Positions 1-6,308 of a stretch of DNA of 6,994 bases are shown one piece after another. Position 1 is the first letter of the stretch. Each line of letters begins with the position of its first letter. The notes beneath the pieces were generated by a model, which saw only the letters and a list, made by a program, of their open reading frames with translations, made no database searches and was not told the DNA's origin. Location: contig DDZT01000075.1 of assembly GCA_002346435.1 (NCBI GenBank), forward strand, positions 1-6,994, read 5' to 3'. The position numbers were made by a program, and so were the translations under genes. The DNA comes from Anaerolineales bacterium UBA3001. GTDB lineage: Bacteria > Chloroflexota > Anaerolineae > Anaerolineales > UBA11657.

Positions 1-327
1 ATCAACACCGTACACCCTGCTTGCCCCATGTTGTAGCATACAGTCTGTAAATCCTCCAGTCGAAATACCTACATCCGCACACACCTTATTATTCACTGAT
101 ACCCGCCACTCCTTCAACGCAGCTTCAAGTTTAATACCACCACGACTAACGTATCGGCTACCGTGCTTGATTTCTATCTTACAGTTTTCCAAAACCATCG
201 TACCTGCTTTATCAATCATTGTTCCGTCCACAAAAACTTGGGCAGCCATAATAAGACCTTTAGCCTTCGATCTTGATTCCACCAAACGCCTCCTCAACAT
301 AACTAAATCAAGTCGCATCTTCGTCAT
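1..327 (-). CDS. tlyA: TlyA family rRNA 2'-O-methyltransferase (hemolysin A-like), 3' end beyond window
   Basis: The first 109 residues of a TlyA-type protein are visible, and the frame stays open to the window edge. Residues 5-64 form an S4 RNA-binding domain: RLD at 5-7, ESRSKAKGLIMA at 17-28, then VFVDG at 31-35. The segment YVSRGGIKLEAAL (59-71) starts the FtsJ/RrmJ-like methyltransferase domain. Its K66 aligns with the first lysine of the K-D-K-E catalytic set of that fold. The SAM-binding motif I is DVGISTGGFTDC (85-96), ending at VYGVD on the edge. Characterised family members 2'-O-methylate cytidines in 16S and 23S rRNA; in mycobacteria this controls capreomycin sensitivity. The old haemolysin name is probably not the main role. 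The ATG at 327 is preferred over ATG 318 because a promoter-like -10 element lies exactly seven bases upstream. It is divergent from the isoprenoid operon. The remaining catalytic residues lie outside the window. Confidence 0.9.
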   Translation of the reverse strand, partial: MTKMRLDLVMLRRRLVESRSKAKGLIMAAQVFVDGTMIDKAGTMVLENCKIEIKHGSRYVSRGGIKLEAALKEWRVSVNNKVCADVGISTGGFTDCMLQHGASRVYGVD

Positions 328-334
328 ATGTACA

Positions 335-343
335 ATTTTATCA
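335..343 (-). promoter_or_regulatory. Putative extended -10 promoter of tlyA
   Basis: On the minus strand the bases read TGATAAAAT, a TGn extension followed by a five-of-six match to TATAAT (TAAAAT at 340-335). Seven bases separate it from the ATG at 327. Transcription would therefore start at or next to the first base of the start codon, implying a leaderless or nearly leaderless mRNA. No good -35 box is visible, as is common for extended -10 promoters. It overlaps the expected -35 region of the opposite promoter. Seen by eye only. Confidence 0.5.
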
Positions 344-358
344 TCAAGCTATTCGATA

Positions 359-364
359 TATAAT
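359..364 (+). promoter_or_regulatory. Putative -10 box of the ubiA-mvk-ipk operon
   Basis: A perfect TATAAT lies in an AT-rich run and ends six bases before the ATG at 371, so the predicted transcription start falls on the start codon (leaderless). The -35 region about 17 bp upstream (336-341, TTTTAT) is weak and sits on top of the tlyA -10 element. The placement supports 371 as the start of the first operon gene and argues against any start inside tlyA. Confidence 0.5.
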
Positions 365-370
365 ATATAC

Positions 371-1261
371 ATGCATCAACTCTCTCTAATACTGTATTCA
401 ACCAGACCACGCCAATGGGTCAAAAACCTTTTTCTATTCGCGGCTCTTGTTTTCGACAGAAAGCTCTTTGTAATCCAATATCTCACGACAACTCTATACG
501 GCTTTTTTCTGCTCACGCTCATTAGCGGTGCAGTCTATATAACTAACGACATTCTTGACCTCGAACAAGACAAATTACACCCGGTCAAAAGACTAAGACC
601 CCTACCGTCAGGTCAGTTGACCAAGCAATTGGCAGTAGTAATGGCAGTCATACTCCCTTTGACAGTTCTTCCACTTTCGTTTCTACTAAACACCTGGTTT
701 GGAGTCATCCTCCTAATCTACTGGTTACAAAACATACTCTACTCAGTCTGGCTAAAACACATCGTTATACTGGATGTACTACTAATAGCACTCGGATTTG
801 CGTTCCGTGTAGCAGCCGGAGCAATATTAATTGATGTCGAACAAGGACCTATAGGCTCCCCCTGGATATACATGTGCGTAGTTTTTGGGGCGCTGCTGGT
901 TGTCCTCGGAAAACGCCGTAGCGAGCTAGACCTTTTCTCGGATTTAGCTAGCAATCATCGTGCAGTACTGGCTTCATACAATCATGCATTCATTGATTTA
1001 TTAATAAATTGCGTATCTACATCTACTATTATTTCATACTCCTTTTACACTTTCAACGCAACATACCATCAACCTAAAAACCATAGCATGATGCTTACAA
1101 TACCCTTTGTGGTATATGGTGTTTTTAGATATCTATATTTAGTGCACGTCAAAGGAGAAGGAGGCACACCCGAACAACTCATCTTCAATGACAGACCGCT
1201 GTTACTCTCAATAATACTATGGATAGTCACTGCAACAGTACTTAGGTACAACTATTGGTGA
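371..1261 (+). CDS. UbiA-family polyprenyl-phosphate phosphoribosyltransferase (DPPR synthase-like)
   Basis: This is a 296-residue integral membrane protein of the UbiA prenyltransferase superfamily. The opening STRPRQWVKNLFLFAALVF (10-28) is characteristic of the decaprenyl-phosphate phosphoribosyltransferase branch (mycobacterial Rv3806c type). The first Asp-rich Mg-binding motif is NDILDLEQD (59-67), followed by HPVKRLRPLPSG (70-81), the usual continuation in this branch. A second conserved block around YSVWLKHIVILDVLL, followed by GFAFRVAAG, fits the second metal and substrate loop. Between these are several hydrophobic membrane spans, as expected for the eight- or nine-helix fold. Known relatives move 5-phosphoribose from PRPP onto decaprenyl phosphate for cell-wall arabinan. 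The lipid and the end use here are unknown. The frame is open further upstream (ATG at 167), but that would overlap tlyA and add residues outside the family, so ATG 371 is chosen. Its stop overlaps the next start. Confidence 0.8.
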   Translation: MHQLSLILYSTRPRQWVKNLFLFAALVFDRKLFVIQYLTTTLYGFFLLTLISGAVYITNDILDLEQDKLHPVKRLRPLPSGQLTKQLAVVMAVILPLTVLPLSFLLNTWFGVILLIYWLQNILYSVWLKHIVILDVLLIALGFAFRVAAGAILIDVEQGPIGSPWIYMCVVFGALLVVLGKRRSELDLFSDLASNHRAVLASYNHAFIDLLINCVSTSTIISYSFYTFNATYHQPKNHSMMLTIPFVVYGVFRYLYLVHVKGEGGTPEQLIFNDRPLLLSIILWIVTATVLRYNYW

Positions 1262-2214
1262 CCAACAAGATTTACGCCCCAGTATCAGCCACGGCACCAG
1301 CCAAATACATCATAATAGGGGAGCATGCAGTTGTACATGGTGAGCCAGCACTAGCTGCGCCATTAAATTCTGTCTACAGCACTGCTACCTTAAGGCCGGT
1401 ACACAAACATAATACAACTGACTTGTACATCAACGCTCCCGACATAAATTTCTCGGGTGCGTTAGAGTCCATGCCGCACGACAATCCAATTGCTAATATT
1501 GTTCGCCAAACCCTCCAAGAATTACACTATCAAGACTCTATTCCAGGAAGCCTAACTGTTACATCTACCATACCAATCGCATCGGGGCTAGGATCTAGCG
1601 CATCAATTTCGACAGCCATCTCAAGATGTATAATTAAATACCTTGGGCACAATCTTACAAATGATGAAATATCACAGATTGTATTCAAAACGGAATCTCT
1701 CCAACATGGCAATCCCTCGGGGATAGACAATACAGTAATAGCCCATGAAGTCCCAATGTTATTCTCCAAAGCAAGTCCAGCTCAACATCTGCGTCCTACC
1801 AAACCTCTATACTATGTGCTTGCCGACACTGGACAAACCCGAAGCACCATGGATACACTAAATATATTTCGCAAACAAAGTCGAAAAAAAACTACTCTGT
1901 TCCAGGAAAGTGTTAGAAGCATTGGAAAAATAGCTAAAGAGTCATCCCTTGCTTTTCAGGATGCTGACCATATAAAGCTCGGCAACCTTATGTCAAAAAA
2001 CCATGCATTATTACAGAAGTTGGGCGTTTCCACTCCAGAACTCGACAAATTAGTAACTATAGCAATTGCATCAGGAGCCAACGGAGCTAAACTATCTGGG
2101 GCAGGTCACGGAGGACATATTATCGCTCAAGTCAATCAACAAACTATGTCTTCGGTTGTAAATGCACTAAAAGACATTGGCTCTAAACCTCTTACAGCAA
2201 TAATCAACCCATAA
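1258..2214 (+). CDS. mvk: Mevalonate kinase (GHMP kinase family)
   Basis: This protein phosphorylates mevalonate with ATP to mevalonate 5-phosphate, in the cytoplasm. All three GHMP kinase motifs are visible in 318 residues. Motif 1 is APAKYIIIGEHAVVHG (13-28) with K16. The ATP loop is PIASGLGSSAS (106-116). Motif 3 is KLSGAGHGGHIIA (278-290). ESLQHGNPSGIDN (146-158) supplies E146 and D157, matching the Mg ligand and catalytic Asp of characterised mevalonate kinases. The HG.PSGIDN block points to mevalonate kinase rather than homoserine, galacto- or phosphomevalonate kinase. Motif 3 reads GAGHGGH where eukaryotic enzymes have GAGGGGC. The GTG at 1258 is chosen because it forms a GTGA overlap with the preceding stop, a common coupling arrangement. 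The TTG at 1255 would add one residue. No Shine-Dalgarno sequence is seen. It is followed five bases later by isopentenyl phosphate kinase. Confidence 0.92.
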   Translation: MTNKIYAPVSATAPAKYIIIGEHAVVHGEPALAAPLNSVYSTATLRPVHKHNTTDLYINAPDINFSGALESMPHDNPIANIVRQTLQELHYQDSIPGSLTVTSTIPIASGLGSSASISTAISRCIIKYLGHNLTNDEISQIVFKTESLQHGNPSGIDNTVIAHEVPMLFSKASPAQHLRPTKPLYYVLADTGQTRSTMDTLNIFRKQSRKKTTLFQESVRSIGKIAKESSLAFQDADHIKLGNLMSKNHALLQKLGVSTPELDKLVTIAIASGANGAKLSGAGHGGHIIAQVNQQTMSSVVNALKDIGSKPLTAIINP

Positions 2215-2219
2215 CTCAC

Positions 2220-3062
2220 ATGAACAAACAAAACAAAAACCTAATTTATATAAAGCTCGGCGGCTCATTAATTACCGACAAAACTAGCGAGTCAACTGCC
2301 AGCATGCATACAATAAAACATCTCGCGTCGGAAATAGCTAACTTCAACTCTGTCTTCCCAGCAACCAATCTCATTATCGGACATGGCGCCGGATCTTATG
2401 GCCATATACAAGCGATTCGCAATAATTTGCACAGTTGCAGGCACACTCCGGCCAGATGGAATGGAGCACTTGAAGTTGCTAAATCTGTGTCACAGCTATC
2501 CCGCATCATCCAGCACGAATTAGAACTAGCCGGCGTACAATCAAAGCAAATCAACCCATCAGAATCTGCCATTTGTCGCGATGGCAAGCTAATAAAGTTA
2601 GACACAACACAAATTTATCACGCTCTCAACCGCCAAATAATTCCATTGATTCATGGAGACGTGTGTTTTGACGAACAATGTGGTGCATCAATCATCTCAA
2701 CCGAATCGATCTTTGCCCATTTAGCCAGTGTAGTACCTCCCCAAAAAATATATATTGCAGGCACGGACAAAGGCGTACTTGATAGTTATCCTAACGGAAA
2801 CGTAATCCCCGCAATATCACCCTCATCCAAAAAAGAATTGCTGAATGCAGTCACTGCTTCAACTTCCCCGGACATTACCGGCGGCATGCAATCGAAAGTC
2901 GACACCATGTTAAAGTTAATTAAGCATCAAAACACACTTACAGTGTATATTTTCTCAGCAACAACACCAGGAGACCTAACGCAAACACTTACAGGGAAGA
3001 ACACTAGCGGTACTATACTGTCTAACAATCCTCAACATTCACTATCCCATTCTAGTCTATAA
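2220..3062 (+). CDS. ipk: Isopentenyl phosphate kinase
   Basis: This amino-acid-kinase-fold enzyme would phosphorylate isopentenyl phosphate with ATP to isopentenyl diphosphate, the last step of the alternative mevalonate pathway. The 280-residue protein opens with YIKLGGSLITDK (10-21), containing K12 and the glycine phosphate loop. HGAGSYGH (55-62) follows, and its H62 aligns with the substrate-binding histidine that marks this family (His60 in the Methanocaldococcus enzyme). IPLIHGDVCFD, then IISTESIFAHLA, match the nucleotide-site and helix blocks. IAGTDKGVLDSYP, and later DITGGMQSKVDTM, are the usual C-lobe motifs. The histidine distinguishes it from glutamate 5-kinase, UMP kinase and acetylglutamate kinase; FomA-type fosfomycin kinases are the nearest alternative. 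Adjacency to mevalonate kinase strongly supports the call. It starts five bases after the mevalonate kinase stop, so co-transcription is very likely. Confidence 0.9.
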   Translation: MNKQNKNLIYIKLGGSLITDKTSESTASMHTIKHLASEIANFNSVFPATNLIIGHGAGSYGHIQAIRNNLHSCRHTPARWNGALEVAKSVSQLSRIIQHELELAGVQSKQINPSESAICRDGKLIKLDTTQIYHALNRQIIPLIHGDVCFDEQCGASIISTESIFAHLASVVPPQKIYIAGTDKGVLDSYPNGNVIPAISPSSKKELLNAVTASTSPDITGGMQSKVDTMLKLIKHQNTLTVYIFSATTPGDLTQTLTGKNTSGTILSNNPQHSLSHSSL

Positions 3063-3090
3063 TAAGAACAGACTATTTTCAATAAATATT

Positions 3091-3945
3091 GTGACCACTA
3101 AAGCTCCTAACGACATACTGAAGATACCGCGCGACGCAAGCCCTGACGAGATCGCAGCAGCAGTTAAAATACGTGCCGCCCACCTTAGGGACCTTTCAGA
3201 CTCATCATCACAACAAGCACTAGCTGAGATATACCAAGCTGCTGCATTTCTACTGTGGGAGACAAAGAACAACGCTCGAGCACGTACTGCTCCAGGATCT
3301 ATTGCTCCGATTTCAAACGCTGCACCACCGGTACCCTCAGACCTTACACGCAAACCGCGGCCAAAAGCTCGCAAGCGGAGAACTGCCTTTGCACCTCTTA
3401 TGATTATGGTCCCAACACTAGCGGCCGTATCTCTATTCCTACTATATCCGGAGAATACAATGTCTGCCGCATGGACGCTTATTGACCAATTCACAGACAT
3501 AACCACGGGTTTTACTGAACCAAACAGCGAAATTAGTCAGCCAGCGCTACCAACAATACCACCCATACCAACAGCTGACAAACCACTATCATCTCCGGCA
3601 TCAAACGCCGTGATAATAGCTACGCCTCCAAACTCAGCGCCAGAAGCAAGTCCTACAGAACCGCCAAATCCAACAAAATTACGCGGCTGTGTGACAATAT
3701 CATCCCTAAATGTGCGCCAGGGGCCTGACGCTTCTTATGATAAATTATCTTATCTCCTTGAGGGCGAATGCGTAACTCTAGTTGCACAAAACATAGAAGG
3801 GACATGGGGTCTAGTAGAGACTCTCCCGCGATCAACCGTGTCCTCTGGGTGGATATCTCTTTCCTACCTAAACTACACAGAACCTAATAAGCCGCTACCT
3901 ATCGCAACCACAACCAACTCATCCTCTATGTCAGAACAAGAATGA
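3091..3945 (+). CDS. Membrane-anchored SH3b protein with degenerate J-like N-terminus
   Basis: The function is unknown. The 284-residue protein has three visible parts. Residues 8-65 resemble a J domain: DILKIPRDASPDEIAAAVK matches helices I-II of DnaJ, and QQALAEIYQAAAFLLWETK matches helix III. The HPD tripeptide needed to stimulate DnaK is absent, with HLRDLSDSS in its place. After a Pro/Ala linker and a basic patch (87-97, KPRPKARKRR), one hydrophobic span (about 98-119) is followed by a Pro/Thr/Ser-rich linker. Residues about 197-262 form an SH3b-type domain, with SSLNVRQGPDASYDKLSYL, then WGLVE and GWISLSYL. The positive-inside rule places the J-like part in the cytoplasm and the SH3b part outside, where it could bind cell-envelope polymer. 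It starts with GTG, 28 bases after the previous stop, without a Shine-Dalgarno sequence. The frame is open a little upstream but without a better start codon. Confidence 0.75.
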   Translation: MTTKAPNDILKIPRDASPDEIAAAVKIRAAHLRDLSDSSSQQALAEIYQAAAFLLWETKNNARARTAPGSIAPISNAAPPVPSDLTRKPRPKARKRRTAFAPLMIMVPTLAAVSLFLLYPENTMSAAWTLIDQFTDITTGFTEPNSEISQPALPTIPPIPTADKPLSSPASNAVIIATPPNSAPEASPTEPPNPTKLRGCVTISSLNVRQGPDASYDKLSYLLEGECVTLVAQNIEGTWGLVETLPRSTVSSGWISLSYLNYTEPNKPLPIATTTNSSSMSEQE

Positions 3946-3999
3946 TTCGGTCACGCTCAGTCCCTAGCTGACTATCAACCAACACACTAGCACCCTACA

Positions 4000-4362
4000 A
4001 TGCAAGAGATATTTTTCTTTGACGACGGGCCCACACCACTTCCTAAGGATAAGGTACATATAGCCAGTGTCGAAGCACACCCATACCCTGATGGTACACG
4101 CGTACAGGTCGCCATAACTTTATCGCCTTTTCTGGAAAAACCCAACCTAGCTATAAGTATTGCTGACCAAAATAATGACGTTTTAGTAACTGCCGAAATA
4201 CTAGAGCCAATCTCTATCACCACAGAGATCACTTTACATATAAAGCCAACCTCACCTCAACACATTCACACCCTCACTGTCAACTTGTACTACGAGGAAG
4301 ATGAACCACAAGATAGTAAAACCGTAGACTTTCATCCCATCGGTGAAGAGCCTGCATGCTAA
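4000..4362 (+). CDS. Small beta-rich conserved-looking protein of unknown function
   Basis: This 120-residue acidic protein has no signal peptide and no membrane span. I cannot assign a function. The alternating hydrophobic pattern (VHIASVEAHPYPDGTRVQVAI, LAISIADQNNDVLVTAEIL, TEITLHIKP, LTVNLYYEED) predicts a series of beta strands, consistent with a small immunoglobulin-like or C2-like sandwich. The N-terminal MQEIFFFDDGPTPLPKD and the LSPFLEKPNL segment look like conserved family positions, and I have an unverified recollection of similar short proteins in Chloroflexota genomes. The ATG at 4000 lies 54 bases after the SH3b gene, with no Shine-Dalgarno sequence and no clear promoter. Its stop overlaps the convergent gyrB stop by four bases. 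The coherent composition and the snug fit between neighbours argue that it is a real gene. Confidence 0.65.
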   Translation: MQEIFFFDDGPTPLPKDKVHIASVEAHPYPDGTRVQVAITLSPFLEKPNLAISIADQNNDVLVTAEILEPISITTEITLHIKPTSPQHIHTLTVNLYYEEDEPQDSKTVDFHPIGEEPAC

Positions 4363-6308
4363 ACATCAAGATTACGAACTTCTTTAGCGTGAGTCTGAAT
4401 AAACCGCCTTCGGGGTGGAACGGCACTTCCCATCAGCATATCAAACGTCCGGTCAGCTTCAGCCGCGTCCTGTATAGTAACTTGCAAGAGCATTCTAATC
4501 GCAGGGTCCATTGTCGTATCCCACAACTGCTCAGGATTCATTTCGCCTAGACCTTTATACCTCTGCAGTGTTGGCTTGCCATTTTTGCCCCATTTTTCTA
4601 ACATAGCATCTTTCTCATCTTCATTGTATACATAAGTGCTTTTTTTGCCCTTTGCCACCCTATACAGAGGTGGCTGAGCAATAAACAAGTGTCCGCCTTC
4701 AATAAGAGATTGCATATACCTGAAAAAAAATGTCAAAAGCAATGTCCGTATATGGCTACCATCTACATCTGCGTCAGTCATAATTATTATTCTATGGTAT
4801 CTAAGCCCTTCAAGATCAAACCCATCCGAAATTCCAGTGCCCAAAGCAGATATCAACGCCTTTACCTCGTTGGATCCTAAAATTTTATCAAGTCGAGCAC
4901 GTTCAGTATTCAATATTTTCCCCCGTAGCGGAAGTATTGCCTGAAAATGCCTATCTCTACCTTGCTTCGCCGAACCACCGGCGGAATCTCCCTCAACAAT
5001 ATAAAGTTCACACTTTGATGGATCTCTTTCGGAGCAGTCAGCAAGTTTTCCCGGCAAAGTTAAACTTTCTAGAGCGCTCTTCCTTATCACTAAATCACGA
5101 GCCTTTCTGGCCGCATCACGCGCCCTTGCTGAAGTTAAGCACTTTTCAACAATAGTTTTTCCCATACGAGAATCTTTCTCTAATTGCTCTAACAAATAGT
5201 CGCCTAGGGCCTGCTGAACAAGAGCGGAAACCTCCGGGTTCATCAACTTAACTTTTGTTTGACTTTCAAACTGGGGGTCCTTATGCTTAATGCTAACAAT
5301 GCCGGTTAGTCCCTCTCTGGTGTCGTCACCACTAAAATTTTGATCGCCATCCTTTAGTAGATTTGCTTTTCTAGCATAATCATTTACAGTTCTGGTCAGA
5401 GCCGATCTAAGCCCAGTCATATGCGTACCACCATCAGTAGTATTTATAGTATTGGCAAATGAGTAGGTAGACTCAGCGTAGCCCTCATTATATTGCAGCG
5501 CCACCTCAACACCTGTACCGTCTATTTCTTTTTCTACGTGCAGTACAGAATGCAACGTACGACGATTTCTATTCAAGTACCTAACAAACGATTTGATTCC
5601 TCCTTCGAAATAAAACGTCATCTCCCGGCTATCCCTTTCGTCAATAAGCTGTATTGTGACAGCCCGCGTAACGAAAGCCATCTCGCGAAACCTTTGTAGA
5701 AGCACTTCAAATTTATAGCTATTGTCTTCTTTGAAAATGGAAGTGTCTCGCATAAATTTAGTTCTTGTACCGCTAACGCCCTTTTCAGATTTACCAACCT
5801 TTTTAACAGCAGCCTCAGGCACACCCTTTTTATACTGCTGATACCACACGTTTCCGTCACGAGTAACCCATACTTCGCATGTGCTTGACAACGCATTGAC
5901 AGCACTTACTCCAACTCCATGCAGTCCTCCTGACACTTTGTATCCACCTCCACCAAACTTGCCGCCGGCATGGAGCTTGGTCATTACAACCTCGAGAGCG
6001 GACACTTTTTCCGCTGGATGTTTATCAACGGGAATTCCTCGCCCATTATCAGACACTGTTATACTTTCGTCCTCGTGAATAGTAACGGACACAAAGTCGC
6101 ACTCGCCGGCTAAGGCTTCATCAATAGAATTGTCGACAACTTCATATATCAAATGATGCATGGCGCGCGAATCAGCCCCGCCAACATACATTCCGGGCCT
6201 ACGCCTGACAGCTTCTAGACCCTCTAGAACCTGAATGCTACTTGCGCCATAACTGTCTGCTTGATTACTTTTCTTCTTGGTTGTCTTTTTCTTTGAACTC
6301 TTTACCAT
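4359..6308 (-). CDS. gyrB: DNA gyrase subunit B
   Basis: This is the ATPase and TOPRIM subunit of the type IIA topoisomerase that introduces negative supercoils; it pairs with GyrA, which is not in the window. The 649 residues are full length for the short GyrB form without the large C-terminal insert. GHKL ATPase residues are in place: YEVVDNSIDEAL (E56, N60), DNGRGIP (D87, G91) and GLHGVG (129-133). The transducer QTK loop is at 350-352. TOPRIM has EGDSAGG (E439 onward) and DADVDG with D512, D514 and D516. The QRYKGLGEMNPEQLW block and the ending RRRFIQTHAKEVRNLDV favour GyrB over ParE. A lysine-rich leader (residues 3-13) precedes the conserved core and is probably disordered. The ATG at 6308 lies inside the preceding gene, giving a 44-nt overlap. 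No internal methionine before the core could replace it. Confidence 0.96.
   Translation of the reverse strand: MVKSSKKKTTKKKSNQADSYGASSIQVLEGLEAVRRRPGMYVGGADSRAMHHLIYEVVDNSIDEALAGECDFVSVTIHEDESITVSDNGRGIPVDKHPAEKVSALEVVMTKLHAGGKFGGGGYKVSGGLHGVGVSAVNALSSTCEVWVTRDGNVWYQQYKKGVPEAAVKKVGKSEKGVSGTRTKFMRDTSIFKEDNSYKFEVLLQRFREMAFVTRAVTIQLIDERDSREMTFYFEGGIKSFVRYLNRNRRTLHSVLHVEKEIDGTGVEVALQYNEGYAESTYSFANTINTTDGGTHMTGLRSALTRTVNDYARKANLLKDGDQNFSGDDTREGLTGIVSIKHKDPQFESQTKVKLMNPEVSALVQQALGDYLLEQLEKDSRMGKTIVEKCLTSARARDAARKARDLVIRKSALESLTLPGKLADCSERDPSKCELYIVEGDSAGGSAKQGRDRHFQAILPLRGKILNTERARLDKILGSNEVKALISALGTGISDGFDLEGLRYHRIIIMTDADVDGSHIRTLLLTFFFRYMQSLIEGGHLFIAQPPLYRVAKGKKSTYVYNEDEKDAMLEKWGKNGKPTLQRYKGLGEMNPEQLWDTTMDPAIRMLLQVTIQDAAEADRTFDMLMGSAVPPRRRFIQTHAKEVRNLDV

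Noticed and set aside
167..370. N-terminal extension of the UbiA-family gene from ATG 167
   Set aside because: It lies antisense to clear tlyA codons, the added residues do not fit the family, and the conserved core begins right after ATG 371, which has a -10 box in front.
3063..3090. Separate promoter for the SH3b gene (TATTTT at 3074-3079)
   Set aside because: There is no matching -35 and the spacing gives no clear start. The AT-rich spacer alone is not enough.
3057..3506. 149-residue minus-strand reading frame
   Set aside because: It is fully antisense to the SH3b gene, has an implausible Ala/Arg/Ser-rich composition and no recognisable motif.
3946..3999. Terminator or small RNA between the SH3b gene and the small beta-rich gene
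   Set aside because: Only a weak TCAG/CTGA inverted pair near 3959-3973 is visible, with no T tract.
4404..4418. Short GC-rich hairpin (CCGCC, loop, GGTGG) as a terminator after the small beta-rich gene
   Set aside because: It has only five pairs including a G-U, no following T run, and it encodes the conserved PPRRR of GyrB.
5618..5905. 95-residue minus-strand reading frame inside gyrB
   Set aside because: It is an out-of-frame shadow of the well-conserved gyrB coding sequence.
4359..6308. ParE (topoisomerase IV subunit B) instead of GyrB
   Set aside because: The motif set around the TOPRIM domain and the C-terminal RRRFIQTHAKEVRNLDV fit GyrB better. A phylogeny would settle it.
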